A stretch of DNA of 48,587 bases from Pelagibacterales bacterium SAG-MED17 (GCA_014654115.1 JACWDO010000007.1:1-48587), one strand, 5' to 3'; positions 27,213 through 36,524 are shown, counted from the stretch's first letter. A program made the numbers and translations. Notes: generated by a model from the sequence alone, not told the origin.

Positions 27213-28432
27213 TTTAAAATTTTAAAATGTTTTTTCTTTCCGATTGATAACTTTACAAATCCTTTATCTGAGAAAAAGCTATTATCAATAATATATTTTT
27301 CATCCTGAATATTTTGGTTATCTATTTTGATTGCGTTTGATTTAATCAATCTTCTTATTTCAGATTTTGAGATATCTTTATTCACGAATGAAATTAGCTC
27401 AACAATATTTTTTGATAGAACATCACTCGTAACTTTTATCCCAGGAAGGTTTTCACCTGTTGAATTTTCTCTAAAGGTATTTTTTGCAAGATACAAAGAT
27501 TTTTTTGCTTCTTTTTCCCCATGTAACATTGCCGTTGCATTATTGGCTAGTAAAATTTTTAATTCATTAATATTTTTATTTTTTACATTATCTAATTCCT
27601 CTAAAGATAAATCAGTAAACATCTTTAAAAACCTTATTACATCGCGATCATCTGTGTTTCTCCAAAACTGCCAGTAATCATATGGTGATAGTATCTCCTT
27701 ATTAAGCCATACTGCGCCTTTTTCAGTTTTACCCATTTTAGTACCCGATGCTAAAGTAATTAGTGGGGTAGTTAAACCATATGCATGGTTTCCAGATTCT
27801 CTTTTAATAAGTTCAACTCCATTTATTATATTTCCCCATTGGTCTGATCCGCCAATTTGTAAATTACATTTATTTGATTTATTAAGTTCATAAAAATCAT
27901 ATGCTTGTAAAATCATATAATTAAACTCCATATAACTTAATGATTGTTCTCTTTCTAATCTTAATTTTACACTATCGAATGTTAACATTTTATTTATTGT
28001 AAAATGTTTACCTATATCTCTTAAAAAATTTATGTAATTAAGTTTACTTAACCATTTATAATTATTAACAAATATTGGTTTCAATTTTGGATTATTTGTT
28101 TTAAGAAAAATTCTAAAAACTTTTTTAATATTATTAATATTATTCTCTATCTGTTTTTCAGATAGTATTTTTCTAGTCTCCTCTTTTCCAGATGGGTCTC
28201 CTATTCTTGTTGTTCCTCCACCCAGAAGAACAATTGGTCTATGTCCATGTTTTTGTAAAAGCCTAAGGCACATAATTTGCAATAAACTGCCAACGTGAAG
28301 ACTTGGTGCTGTACTATCAAATCCAATATATGCGTTAATATTTTCTTTGTTTAGTAAATCTGATAACCCTAATTCATTGGTACATTGATAATAGTAGCCT
28401 CTATCTTTAAATTCTTTTAAAAAATTATTCAT
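27209..28432 (-). CDS. tyrS: Tyrosyl-tRNA synthetase
   Basis: A 407-residue class I synthetase. The HIGH-like motif is SLHVGSLLQIMCL near residue 45, the tyrosine-binding segment is LQAYDFYELNKS, LQIGGSDQWGNIINGVELI follows, and the KMSKS-like loop is LASGTKMGKTEKGA. A C-terminal S4-like RNA-binding domain starts near residue 340 (SKSEIRRLIKSNAIKIDN). It starts 47 bases from divergent anmK. Its stop overlaps the convergent AsmA-like gene by 4 bases. Confidence 0.95.
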   Translation of the reverse strand: MNNFLKEFKDRGYYYQCTNELGLSDLLNKENINAYIGFDSTAPSLHVGSLLQIMCLRLLQKHGHRPIVLLGGGTTRIGDPSGKEETRKILSEKQIENNINNIKKVFRIFLKTNNPKLKPIFVNNYKWLSKLNYINFLRDIGKHFTINKMLTFDSVKLRLEREQSLSYMEFNYMILQAYDFYELNKSNKCNLQIGGSDQWGNIINGVELIKRESGNHAYGLTTPLITLASGTKMGKTEKGAVWLNKEILSPYDYWQFWRNTDDRDVIRFLKMFTDLSLEELDNVKNKNINELKILLANNATAMLHGEKEAKKSLYLAKNTFRENSTGENLPGIKVTSDVLSKNIVELISFVNKDISKSEIRRLIKSNAIKIDNQNIQDEKYIIDNSFFSDKGFVKLSIGKKKHFKILN

Positions 28433-28479
28433 AGGTCTATAATCTTACAATATACATATTTTAATAAAAAAAAATAAGA

Positions 28480-29577
28480 ATGGAAAAAAATTTATCTGCA
28501 CTTGGGTTCATGAGCGGAACTTCTGGTGATGGCGTAGATACATCTGTCATAAGTTCTAATGGTAAAGACACTATTAATATTAAATATAATAGATTTGATC
28601 CTTATCCAACAAGTCTCTCAAATAAAATTCATAGAGTAAAAGAAAATATTTTACAAATGCAAGACTTGCTAAAATATTCATCTGATATTGAGGATTTAGA
28701 GAAACAAATTACTGATTTTCATGCAGATATAGCAATTAAAACATCAAAAAAAATTGATTATGATCTCATCGGTTTTCATGGACATACAATTTATCATAAT
28801 ACAGATGAAAAAATTTCTAAACAAATTGGGCTTGGAAATAGTTTATCAAAAATAACTAATAAAACGGTAGTTTATGATTTCAGACAAAATGATATCAAAA
28901 ATGGAGGAGAGGGCGCACCCTTAACGCCAATTTATCATCTTGCTCTAATAAAAGCACTGTTTAATGAAAATAAAGTAAAAATTCCTATTTCAATATTAAA
29001 TATTGGTGGAATTGCCAATATTACTGAAATTGATAAAAATTTTAAAATTATAAGTAAGGATATAGGGCCAGGAAACTGTTTAATTGATAAATGGATAAGA
29101 AAAAATTCTGACAAATTTTTTGATCAGGATGGAAATTTAGCAAACAAAGGAAAAACAGACAAATTTATTTTTGATCAATATTTAGAAAATTATTATTATA
29201 GTAAAATAAGTTCCAAGAGATCTTTTGACACAAATGATTTTGATATTTCTTTTGCAAAAGGTCTTTCATTAGAAAATGGAACAACAACAATTTCTGATTT
29301 AACATCTGAGCTATTATCAAAAAAAATAGGAAAAAATAATATTTATGTTTGTGGTGGAGGCCGCAAAAATAAATTTTTAATTAATTCATTAAAAAGTAAA
29401 ATTAAAAATAAACTTCTTTACATTGATGACTTAAATATAGATGGTGACTTTATTGAATCCCAAGCATTTGCATTTCTAGCAATTAGATCGTACCTAGGAT
29501 TACCTATTTCATTTCCATCTACAACTAATTGTAAACACCCTAGTACTGGGGGGAATATTATTAAAACTTTTAATTAG
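28480..29577 (+). CDS. anmK: Anhydro-N-acetylmuramic acid kinase
   Basis: A 365-residue ASKHA-fold kinase that turns 1,6-anhydro-MurNAc from recycled peptidoglycan into MurNAc-6-phosphate. It starts LGFMSGTSGDGVDTSVI, the typical nucleotide-binding beginning, and has GFHGHTIYHN, VVYDFRQNDIKNGGEGAPLT with the catalytic Asp, and LNIGGIANIT. It ends with IYVCGGGRKNKFL and a second conserved ESQAFAFLAIR. It stands opposite tyrS, a pairing found in other alphaproteobacteria. The stop overlaps the convergent hydrolase stop by 4 bases. Confidence 0.93.
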   Translation: MEKNLSALGFMSGTSGDGVDTSVISSNGKDTINIKYNRFDPYPTSLSNKIHRVKENILQMQDLLKYSSDIEDLEKQITDFHADIAIKTSKKIDYDLIGFHGHTIYHNTDEKISKQIGLGNSLSKITNKTVVYDFRQNDIKNGGEGAPLTPIYHLALIKALFNENKVKIPISILNIGGIANITEIDKNFKIISKDIGPGNCLIDKWIRKNSDKFFDQDGNLANKGKTDKFIFDQYLENYYYSKISSKRSFDTNDFDISFAKGLSLENGTTTISDLTSELLSKKIGKNNIYVCGGGRKNKFLINSLKSKIKNKLLYIDDLNIDGDFIESQAFAFLAIRSYLGLPISFPSTTNCKHPSTGGNIIKTFN

Positions 29578-30239
29578 TATAAAGCAGTTTCTTTTTTTAT
29601 ATATTTATTTAAAGATTTAATTAAAGAAACACTATTTTTAGAAAAAAAATGGTTTGCATCGGGAATAGATTCAAATTCGACCTTAATACCTTTTTGTTCA
29701 CTAAGTCTTTTATTTAAATCGTTTAAATGTTCTAAGGGAACTAGTTCATCTTTTTTTCCATAAATCATTGTACCTGATGTGGGACATGGTGATAAAAAAG
29801 AAAAATCATAAACATTAGGTTGAGGAGAGACTACAACAAATCTATTTATTTCAGGTCTTCTCATTAACAATTGCATTGCTATTAAAGACCCAAAAGAAAA
29901 ACCTGATATCCAACATTGAGAGTTGTCAAAGTTTTCTCTCTCAAGCCAATCAAGTGCTGCAGCAGCGTCCGCAAGTTCGCCTTGCCCATTATCAAACTCT
30001 CCATCACTTTTACCAACTCCTCTAAAATTTACTCTGCAAACAGAAAAATCATTATCAACAAAAGTTTGAAAAATATCGACAACAACTTTGTTGTTCATGG
30101 TTCCGCCATATTGAGGGTGTGGATGTAAAACTAATGCGATGGGGGAGGTATTCTTTTTACTTTTATAATACTTAGCTTCAAGTCTTCCAGCTGGACCTGG
30201 AATAAAAATCTCTACAATTTTATTATCTATTGATGCCAT
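29574..30239 (-). CDS. Alpha/beta hydrolase
   Basis: A 221-residue single-domain alpha/beta hydrolase without signal peptide. The oxyanion region is LVLHPHPQYGGTMNNKV, FRGVGKSDGEFDNGQGE follows, the nucleophile elbow is GFSFGSLIAMQ (Ser near residue 117), an acid lies in YGKKDELVPLEHL, and the His is in DANHFFSKN. This set matches a bacterial family often annotated as dienelactone-hydrolase-like or CocE-like, whose substrates are mostly unknown. It lies between anmK (4-base tail overlap) and the iscR promoter region on the opposite strand. Confidence 0.82.
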   Translation of the reverse strand: MASIDNKIVEIFIPGPAGRLEAKYYKSKKNTSPIALVLHPHPQYGGTMNNKVVVDIFQTFVDNDFSVCRVNFRGVGKSDGEFDNGQGELADAAAALDWLERENFDNSQCWISGFSFGSLIAMQLLMRRPEINRFVVVSPQPNVYDFSFLSPCPTSGTMIYGKKDELVPLEHLNDLNKRLSEQKGIKVEFESIPDANHFFSKNSVSLIKSLNKYIKKETALY

Positions 30240-30317
30240 TGATTATTAATCTCAAAAAAAATTAGGGTTTTATGTACCAAAATTGAGTGACAAAATGCAA
30301 GTTTTTAAATATTAATT

Positions 30318-30349
30318 AAACTTGACTAAAATAGTCGGGTATATATAAG
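30318..30349 (+). promoter_or_regulatory. iscR-suf promoter overlapped by an IscR type 1 box
   Basis: The 25 bases 30318-30342 match the type 1 IscR consensus ATASYYGACTRWWWYAGTCRRSTAT at every position except one (AAA for ATA). The palindromic half-sites are GACT and AGTC around AAAAT. The box contains a -35 element TTGACT (30322-30327), and a -10 TATAAG lies at 30344-30349 with a 16-base spacer. Occupation by [2Fe-2S] IscR would block RNA polymerase, giving negative autoregulation of the whole iscR-suf operon. Site and promoter are seen in sequence; repression is inferred from the known IscR system. Confidence 0.82.
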
Positions 30350-30350
30350 T

Positions 30351-30363
30351 CGCGTCAATCGCG
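30351..30363 (+). other. Small GC hairpin in the iscR leader
   Basis: CGCG (30351-30354), loop TCAAT, CGCG (30360-30363) forms a compact all-GC stem six bases before the iscR ATG in otherwise AT-rich DNA. It overlaps where a ribosome-binding site would sit and could influence translation or start-site choice. Role unproven. Confidence 0.45.
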
Positions 30364-30369
30364 GAAAAT

Positions 30370-30792
30370 ATGAAATTATCAAGTAAAGGTAGATATGCTG
30401 TAATGGCTCTGGCAGATCTGGCTAAATTTAATTTAAATGAGCCAGTATCATTAAGAGACATCTCTCTAAGACAAGGTATATCACTTGTTTACCTGGAGCA
30501 ACTCTTTTCAAAATTAAAAAAAAACCAGATTGTTTCAAGTGTTAGAGGAAATAAAGGTGGCTATGTTTTATCAAAACAAGCTTCTGAGATAAAAATTTCA
30601 GATGTTTTTATTGCGGTTGATGAAAAAGTAAAAACAGTCGGGTGTGAAAAGCATTCTGAGAGTGGATGTAACGGTAAGTCTTCTAAATGTATTACGCATG
30701 ACTTATGGGATGAATTAGAAGATTATATAAATAATTTTTTCCAGCAAAAAACATTAAGTGATTTAATTAATAAGAAGGTTTTAAATGGATAA
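30370..30792 (+). CDS. iscR: Rrf2-family Fe-S sensor regulator IscR
   Basis: A 140-residue Rrf2 transcription factor that senses iron-sulfur status. The winged helix covers residues 1 to 65 ([49 protein letters not shown]). Cluster ligands are visible as Cys92, Cys100 and Cys107 with His110 in the GCEK, SGCNG and KCITH segments. This matches the three Cys and one His of IscR rather than the RirA pattern. It leads the suf operon, overlaps sufB by 8 bases, and has its own consensus box upstream, so autoregulation is likely. Confidence 0.93.
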   Translation: MKLSSKGRYAVMALADLAKFNLNEPVSLRDISLRQGISLVYLEQLFSKLKKNQIVSSVRGNKGGYVLSKQASEIKISDVFIAVDEKVKTVGCEKHSESGCNGKSSKCITHDLWDELEDYINNFFQQKTLSDLINKKVLNG

Positions 30793-32227
30793 TAGGCAGA
30801 AAGAAATTGATAATTTAAAAGATTATAAATACGGTTTTACTACTGATATTGAAAATACAAGAGCTCCCAAGGGATTAAACGAAGATGTAATAAAATTTAT
30901 ATCTAATATTAAAAAAGAACCTCAATGGATGCTTGATTTTAGATTAAAAGCATTTGAAAGATTTAAGCAACTAAAAGAACCAAGTTGGCAAAAACCAAAA
31001 TATCCAAAAATAAATTACCAAGATTTGTATTATTATTCAGCACCCAAAAGTATGAAAGATAAACCGACAAATTTAGATGATTTAGACCCTAAACTTTTGG
31101 AAACTTATAAAAAATTAGGTATTCCACTTCAAGAACAAAAAAGACTTAATGGTATAGCAGTTGATGCAGTATTTGACTCTGTATCAGTAGCAACTACATT
31201 TAGAGAAGAGCTTACAAAACAGGGGATTATTTTTTGTCCAATTTCAGAGGCTATTCAAAATCATCCTGAATTAGTTAAAAAATATTTAGGCTCAGTCATC
31301 CCATTAACTGATCATTTCTTTGCAACTCTAAATTCTGCAGTTTTCACCGATGGTTCATTTGCTTACATCCCTGAGGGTGTGCGATGTCCAATGGAACTTT
31401 CAACATATTTCAGAATAAATGCATCTAATACCGGTCAATTTGAGAGAACATTAATTGTTGCTGATAAAGGAAGTTATGTTAGTTATTTAGAAGGTTGTAC
31501 AGCACCTATGCGAGATGAAAATCAATTACATGCTGCAAATGTTGAACTAGTTGCACTAGACGACGCAGAAATTAAATATTCTACTGTTCAGAACTGGTAT
31601 CCAGGTGATAAAGATGGAAAAGGTGGAATTTATAATTTTGTTACAAAACGTGGTTTGTGCAAAGGAAAGAACTCAAAAATTTCTTGGACACAAGTTGAAA
31701 CTGGTTCTGCCATTACTTGGAAATATCCAAGTTGTATTTTAAAAGGCGATAACTCAGTTGGAGAGTTTTACTCTATAGCGATAACTAACAATCATCAAAA
31801 AGCAGATACTGGAACTAAAATGATACATTTAGGAAAAAATACTAAAAGCAAAATAATATCAAAAGGTATTAGTGCTGGTTTCTCAGATATGACTTATAGA
31901 GGGTTAGTTGATATCTCATCAAAAGCTACAAATTCCAATAATTATACCCAATGTGATTCATTACTAATGGGCAACAAATGTGGAGCACATACAGTTCCAT
32001 ATATTAAAAATAAAAATTCAGAATCTAATATTGCTCATGAAGCTACAACATCAAAGATTAGTGAAGAGCAATTACATTACTGTCAGCAGAGAGGCTTGAG
32101 TGCAGAAGAGGCAGTGGGATTAATTGTTAATGGATTTTGCAAAGAGGTATTACAACAATTACCAATGGAATTTGCTGTTGAGGCTCAAAAACTAGTTGGT
32201 ATCAGCCTAGAAGGTAGTGTGGGCTAA
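30785..32227 (+). CDS. sufB: Fe-S cluster assembly scaffold SufB
   Basis: A 480-residue SufB, the cluster-building core of the SufBC2D complex. Family segments include the N-terminal [57 protein letters not shown], the conserved [29 protein letters not shown] and [17 protein letters not shown]. It is longer than SufD and carries the cysteines used for sulfur transfer. The ATG at 30785 overlaps the end of iscR; the stop shares one base with the sufC ATG (TAATG), so translation is coupled. Confidence 0.96.
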   Translation: MDNRQKEIDNLKDYKYGFTTDIENTRAPKGLNEDVIKFISNIKKEPQWMLDFRLKAFERFKQLKEPSWQKPKYPKINYQDLYYYSAPKSMKDKPTNLDDLDPKLLETYKKLGIPLQEQKRLNGIAVDAVFDSVSVATTFREELTKQGIIFCPISEAIQNHPELVKKYLGSVIPLTDHFFATLNSAVFTDGSFAYIPEGVRCPMELSTYFRINASNTGQFERTLIVADKGSYVSYLEGCTAPMRDENQLHAANVELVALDDAEIKYSTVQNWYPGDKDGKGGIYNFVTKRGLCKGKNSKISWTQVETGSAITWKYPSCILKGDNSVGEFYSIAITNNHQKADTGTKMIHLGKNTKSKIISKGISAGFSDMTYRGLVDISSKATNSNNYTQCDSLLMGNKCGAHTVPYIKNKNSESNIAHEATTSKISEEQLHYCQQRGLSAEEAVGLIVNGFCKEVLQQLPMEFAVEAQKLVGISLEGSVG

Positions 32228-32961
32228 TGTTAAAAATACACAAACTAAATGCAAAAATTGATAGCAAAGAAATTTTAAAAGAGTTTTCTTTAAATATAAA
32301 TCCTGGAGAAGTACATGCTATTATGGGGCCAAATGGATCTGGTAAAAGTACACTTTCAAATATTCTATCAGGAAAAAAAGGCTATGAAGTTTCAGGAGAA
32401 GTTCTTTTTGAGGAAAAAGATTTGTTTGAACTTGAAACAGAGGAAAGAGCTCATAAAGGTATTTTTTTAGCCTTCCAATATCCTCTGGAAATTCCAGGAG
32501 TTAATACAAATATATTTTTAAAGACATCATTAAATGCAGTAAGGAAAGCAAGAGGTGAAAAAGAACTTGATGCAATAGAATTTTTAAAATTAGTTAAAAA
32601 AAAATCTAAAGAACTTAAATTTGATGAGGAGAAATTGAATAGACAATTAAATGTTGGTTTTTCAGGTGGAGAGAAAAAGAAAAATGAAATTTTGCAAATG
32701 TCGTTATTAGCTCCAAAATTATCAATTTTAGACGAAACAGATTCAGGACTAGATATCGATGCTTTGAAAATTGTAGCTGACGGGGTTAATACTTTAAGAG
32801 ATGATAAAAATTCATTTCTAATAATTACACATTACCAAAGATTACTTGATTACATTAAACCAGATTTTGTTCATGTTTTAATGGATGGAAAAATTATTAA
32901 ATCAGGCGGTGCAGAATTAGCTTTAGAATTAGAAAAAAAAGGGTATGAAAATTTTCATTAG
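32227..32961 (+). CDS. sufC: Fe-S assembly ATPase SufC
   Basis: A 244-residue ABC-type ATPase that drives conformational change in SufBC2D in the cytosol. Walker A is MGPNGSGKSTLSN, the SufC-type Q-loop region is GIFLAFQYPLEIPGV, the signature is VGFSGGEKKKNEI, Walker B with D-loop is LSILDETDSGLDIDAL, and the H-loop is LIITHYQRLLDYI. The FxxPxxIPG and GGEKKRNE-type signatures separate it from transport ATPases. It lies between sufB (1-base overlap) and sufD (directly adjacent). Confidence 0.97.
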   Translation: MLKIHKLNAKIDSKEILKEFSLNINPGEVHAIMGPNGSGKSTLSNILSGKKGYEVSGEVLFEEKDLFELETEERAHKGIFLAFQYPLEIPGVNTNIFLKTSLNAVRKARGEKELDAIEFLKLVKKKSKELKFDEEKLNRQLNVGFSGGEKKKNEILQMSLLAPKLSILDETDSGLDIDALKIVADGVNTLRDDKNSFLIITHYQRLLDYIKPDFVHVLMDGKIIKSGGAELALELEKKGYENFH

Positions 32962-34209
32962 ATGAAAGAGCAACTACAAAAAGATTTTGATAATACTATT
33001 AAAAATTTAACTTTATCTCAAAAGGATATTGAAATAAAAAAGTTTTATTTAGATAATTTCATAAATAAAGGTTTTCCAAATAGAAAAGAAGAAGACTGGA
33101 AATTTTCTGATCTTAATCAAATAATTAAAAAAAATATTGGTGAGTTAAGTTTTTATAGTGACTATGCATCTACCAATAAAGTTGATACTTCTGTATTTGT
33201 AGATGGTCTAGAACATAACAAAATAGTATTTATAAATGGTAGAATAGAAAAAATTGATTTTGATTATGAAAAAAAAGACCAAATAGAGATAATTGATCAG
33301 TCAGAAACTATTAATAAATTTAACAATAATAGTTCTTTATCTGACTTAAATAGCGCCTTTACAAATAAGTCTTTTAAAATAGTGGTTAAAGAAGATTATC
33401 AATTAACAAAACCTCTTATTATCTACCATACAACTAACTCTAAAATTTGGTCTAAAAATATTAATTTAAGATTAAATTTTGAATTATATGAAAATAGCTC
33501 ATTAAGATTAATTGATTTATTTAGAGACACATCAGAAAAAAACTTTCTAAATATTTTTTATAACTTTGATTTAAAAGAAAATTCTGTTTTAAAAAATTAT
33601 AAACTAGATAAATTTGAAAATAAAAATATTAAGTATTCCTTTAATAATATTGAGCAAGATAAAAATAGTATTTCAGAAACATTTATTTTATCTTCAGGAT
33701 CAAATTTTTTTAAGAATGAAATTAATTGTAATTTAAAAGGAGAATATTCATCAGCTTTTGTAAATGGTATTTTCTCTATAAATAGTAATAAACTTCACGA
33801 AATTAGAACAATAATAAATCACTTAACTGAAAATACAAAAAGCTATCAACTTATAAAAAGTGTTTTAGAGGATAGTTCAAGAGCAGTATATCAAGGAAAA
33901 ATATTTGTTAACTCTAAAGCACAAAAAACAGATGGTTATCAACTGAGTAAAGCAATATTATTAAATAAAGATTCTGAGTTTAATGCTAAACCAGAATTAG
34001 AAATTTACGCTGATGATGTAAAATGTTCACATGGTTCTGCATCAGGTAGTCTTAATGAGGACTCAATATTTTATTTAATGTCTAGAGGATTAAATTATCA
34101 ACAGTCCAGAGAGCTTTTGATAAACGGTTTTTTACTGGATGTAGTTGAGAAAATCACAGATCCTGAAGTAAAAAATTTAATTAAAAATATGATTGGAATT
34201 AAGGAATGA
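32962..34209 (+). CDS. sufD: Fe-S assembly protein SufD
   Basis: A 415-residue SufD, the SufB paralogue that completes SufBC2D and aids iron entry. The N-terminal helical part contains FPNRKEEDWKFSDLNQIIKK. The right-handed beta-helix in the middle is divergent. The C-terminus has TDGYQLSKAILLNKDSEFNA and PELEIYADDVKCSHGSASGS, with the conserved His and Cys of the SufB-SufD interface, and LMSRGLNYQQSRELLINGFL. It starts immediately after the sufC stop and overlaps sufS by 4 bases. Confidence 0.95.
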   Translation: MKEQLQKDFDNTIKNLTLSQKDIEIKKFYLDNFINKGFPNRKEEDWKFSDLNQIIKKNIGELSFYSDYASTNKVDTSVFVDGLEHNKIVFINGRIEKIDFDYEKKDQIEIIDQSETINKFNNNSSLSDLNSAFTNKSFKIVVKEDYQLTKPLIIYHTTNSKIWSKNINLRLNFELYENSSLRLIDLFRDTSEKNFLNIFYNFDLKENSVLKNYKLDKFENKNIKYSFNNIEQDKNSISETFILSSGSNFFKNEINCNLKGEYSSAFVNGIFSINSNKLHEIRTIINHLTENTKSYQLIKSVLEDSSRAVYQGKIFVNSKAQKTDGYQLSKAILLNKDSEFNAKPELEIYADDVKCSHGSASGSLNEDSIFYLMSRGLNYQQSRELLINGFLLDVVEKITDPEVKNLIKNMIGIKE

Positions 34210-35426
34210 AAATAGAGAATATAAAAAACGAGTTTCCTATATTTGATGAAAAAATACAAAATAATGATTTAGTCTATTTAGATAGTGCTAACTCGTCACA
34301 AAAACCAAAGGTTGTAGCTGATAAAATTAATGAATTTTATACTAAACAATTTTCAAATGTTGGAAGAAGTGTCCACTATTTGGCAGTTGCAGCGACAAAC
34401 TTATATGAAAATACAAGATCCTCTGTTCAAAAATACATTAATGCCAAAGATAAAAACGAAATAGTCTTTACCAAAGGAGCAACTGAGGCATTAAATTTAG
34501 TAGCCAACACTCTAGGGCAAAAATATCTAAATGAGGGTGATGAAATTTTAATTACAGAGCTTGAACATCATTCAAATTATGTCCCTTGGCATTTCTTAAG
34601 AAAATCAAAAAACATAAAAATTAATTTTGCGGAGGTAAATGATGATGGTGATATTTCTCTAGAGGATATTGAAAAAAAAATAACTTCTAAGACCAAAGTG
34701 ATTGCAATTACTCACTTATCAAATGTTACAGGAGCGATATTACCTGTTAAAGAAATAACAGAGTTAGCACACTCTAAAGGAATAATAGTTGTAATTGATG
34801 GTTGTCAAGGAGCTCCTCATCTTAAATTAGATATGCAAGATTTAGACTGTGATTTTTATGCAATATCATGTCATAAAATGTATGGGCCTACGGGACTAGG
34901 TGTTTTATACGGTAAGAAAAAGTGGTTAGAAGAATTACCACCCTACCAAGGTGGAGGTGGAATGATTAGAGAAGTTAAAAAAGACAAAATATCTTATGGT
35001 GATTTACCAAATAAATATGAAGCTGGCACAATGGCGACAGCACAAGTTATTGCGTTTGATCAGTCAATTAAGTTTATGGAGAGCATAGGTATAGAAAACA
35101 TAATGAAACATGAAGCTGATTTAATTGAATATGGTCAAGAACTGTTACAAAAAAATAACTCAGTTAAATTGATAGGTAGTCCAAAAAATAAAGGTGGAGT
35201 TTTATCATTTACTTTAGAAGGTATTCATCCACATGATATTGCAACAATTCTTGATGAAGATGGGGTTGCGATAAGAGCTGGCCATCATTGTTGTCAAATT
35301 TTGCATGATAAATTAAATATACCTGCCAGCGCAAGAGCGTCAGTTGGAATTTATAATACTAAAGATGACCTAGATAAATTAAATGACTCTATCAATAATT
35401 GTAAAAAAATATTTAATTTAAAATGA
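34206..35426 (+). CDS. sufS: Cysteine desulfurase SufS
   Basis: A 406-residue group II cysteine desulfurase using PLP to take sulfur from cysteine. It begins with YLDSANSSQKPKVV and has FTKGATEALNLVAN. ELEHHSNYVPWHFL and VIDGCQGAPHLKLD (PLP Asp and stacking residues) follow, then YAISCHKMYGPTGLGVLYG with the PLP lysine. The catalytic cysteine lies in IRAGHHCCQILHDKL near residue 359. It overlaps sufD and sufU by 4 bases each. With no sufE present, SufU is the probable sulfur acceptor. Confidence 0.95.
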   Translation: MKIENIKNEFPIFDEKIQNNDLVYLDSANSSQKPKVVADKINEFYTKQFSNVGRSVHYLAVAATNLYENTRSSVQKYINAKDKNEIVFTKGATEALNLVANTLGQKYLNEGDEILITELEHHSNYVPWHFLRKSKNIKINFAEVNDDGDISLEDIEKKITSKTKVIAITHLSNVTGAILPVKEITELAHSKGIIVVIDGCQGAPHLKLDMQDLDCDFYAISCHKMYGPTGLGVLYGKKKWLEELPPYQGGGGMIREVKKDKISYGDLPNKYEAGTMATAQVIAFDQSIKFMESIGIENIMKHEADLIEYGQELLQKNNSVKLIGSPKNKGGVLSFTLEGIHPHDIATILDEDGVAIRAGHHCCQILHDKLNIPASARASVGIYNTKDDLDKLNDSINNCKKIFNLK

Positions 35427-35887
35427 ATTTAAAAGAACTTTATCAAGAAATTATTTTAGAACATGGAAAAAATCCAAGGAATCTTGGAAAGACACATGAG
35501 TTTAATAAAGATGCAAAAGGTAATAATCCCTTATGTGGAGATAATGTTCATGTTTATTTAAAATTAAACGGACAAAAAATAGTTGAGGATATTTCATTTG
35601 AGGGAAGTGGATGTGCTATATCTATGGCATCAGCTTCAATAATGACAGATTTAATCAAAGGTAAAAATGAACATGAAGCTAAAGAGATTATTGAAGATTT
35701 TTTAGGAATGATAAAAGAAAATCCAGAACTAAAATCAGAATATATAACAAAGGATGAAAAAACGAAATTAATGTGTCTTTCTGGTGTCAAACAATATCCA
35801 ATGAGAGTTAAGTGTGCAACATTATCATGGCACACTCTTATATCTGCAATAGATAATTCTGAAGAAATAACTAATACTGAGTCGTAA
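35423..35887 (+). CDS. sufU: SufU-type sulfur-transfer protein
   Basis: A 154-residue IscU-fold protein of the SufU class. Three cysteines sit in NPLCGDNVHVYL, FEGSGCAISMASAS and MRVKCATLSWHTL. Between the second and third is a region longer than in IscU, which with the RVKCATLSW ending marks SufU. In other bacteria SufU binds zinc and accepts persulfide from SufS rather than building clusters. The start overlaps sufS by 4 bases; sufT follows 4 bases later. The final residues after AIDNSE look variable. Confidence 0.9.
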   Translation: MNLKELYQEIILEHGKNPRNLGKTHEFNKDAKGNNPLCGDNVHVYLKLNGQKIVEDISFEGSGCAISMASASIMTDLIKGKNEHEAKEIIEDFLGMIKENPELKSEYITKDEKTKLMCLSGVKQYPMRVKCATLSWHTLISAIDNSEEITNTES

Positions 35888-35891
35888 TTTT

Positions 35892-36188
35892 ATGGAACTA
35901 AAAGAAAAAGTAATTGAAGAAATAAAAAAAATTTATGATCCAGAAATACCCGTAAATATTTATGAACTTGGATTAATATACGACATTGCAGTAGATAAAA
36001 AAAATATTAGTGTAAAAATGACACTTACCACCCCAAATTGCCCAGTAGCTGAAAGTTTGCCTAAAGAAGTTAAAGATAGTATTATGCAATTAGAAGAAGT
36101 TGATAAAGTAGATTTAGATTTAGTATGGGAACCACCATGGGATAAATCTATGATGTCAGAAGCAGCTAAATTAGAATTAAATTTATGA
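35892..36188 (+). CDS. sufT: SufT-like MIP18/DUF59 maturation factor
   Basis: A 98-residue DUF59/MIP18-family protein that helps deliver Fe-S clusters to target proteins. The domain spans the whole length: IKKIYDPEIPVNIYELGLIY near the start, LTTPNCPVAESLPKEV with the family cysteine, and a C-terminal VDLVWEPPWDKSMMSEAAK-like segment (read as DLDLVWEPPWD). It lies inside the suf operon, overlapping sufA by 4 bases, which is the basis for the SufT assignment. Confidence 0.9.
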   Translation: MELKEKVIEEIKKIYDPEIPVNIYELGLIYDIAVDKKNISVKMTLTTPNCPVAESLPKEVKDSIMQLEEVDKVDLDLVWEPPWDKSMMSEAAKLELNL

Positions 36189-36520
36189 CGAAACAAATTA
36201 TATCTTTGAGCGATCAAGCAGCTAGTAGAATAAAAGAGATTATGTCCTCTGCTGAAAATAAGTCTATTGGAGTTAGAGTTGGTGTAAAATCAGGCGGATG
36301 TGCTGGCATGTCTTATGTTATGGAATATGCTAAAGAAATTAATCCAAATGATGAACTTATTGAGGATAAAGGAGTTAAGGTTTTTATAGATCCAGCAGCA
36401 GTAATGTATCTTCTTGGAACTGAAATGGATTTTAAAAAAGAACAGTTTTCTTCAGAATTCGTTTTTAACAATCCTAACGAAACCGAAAGATGTGGATGTG
36501 GGGAGTCTTTTAAAGTTTAA
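36185..36520 (+). CDS. sufA: A-type Fe-S carrier (SufA/IscA)
   Basis: A 111-residue A-type carrier that receives clusters and passes them to apoproteins. The three conserved cysteines are in VKSGGCAGMSYVMEY and in the C-terminal CGCGESF. ALS-like LSDQAASRIKEIM opens the fold, and FIDPAAVMYLLGTEMDF is a strong family segment. It is the last gene of the operon. The 231 bases after it contain a small minus-strand reading frame and a strong hairpin. Confidence 0.93.
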   Translation: MTKQIISLSDQAASRIKEIMSSAENKSIGVRVGVKSGGCAGMSYVMEYAKEINPNDELIEDKGVKVFIDPAAVMYLLGTEMDFKKEQFSSEFVFNNPNETERCGCGESFKV

Positions 36521-36524
36521 TTGA

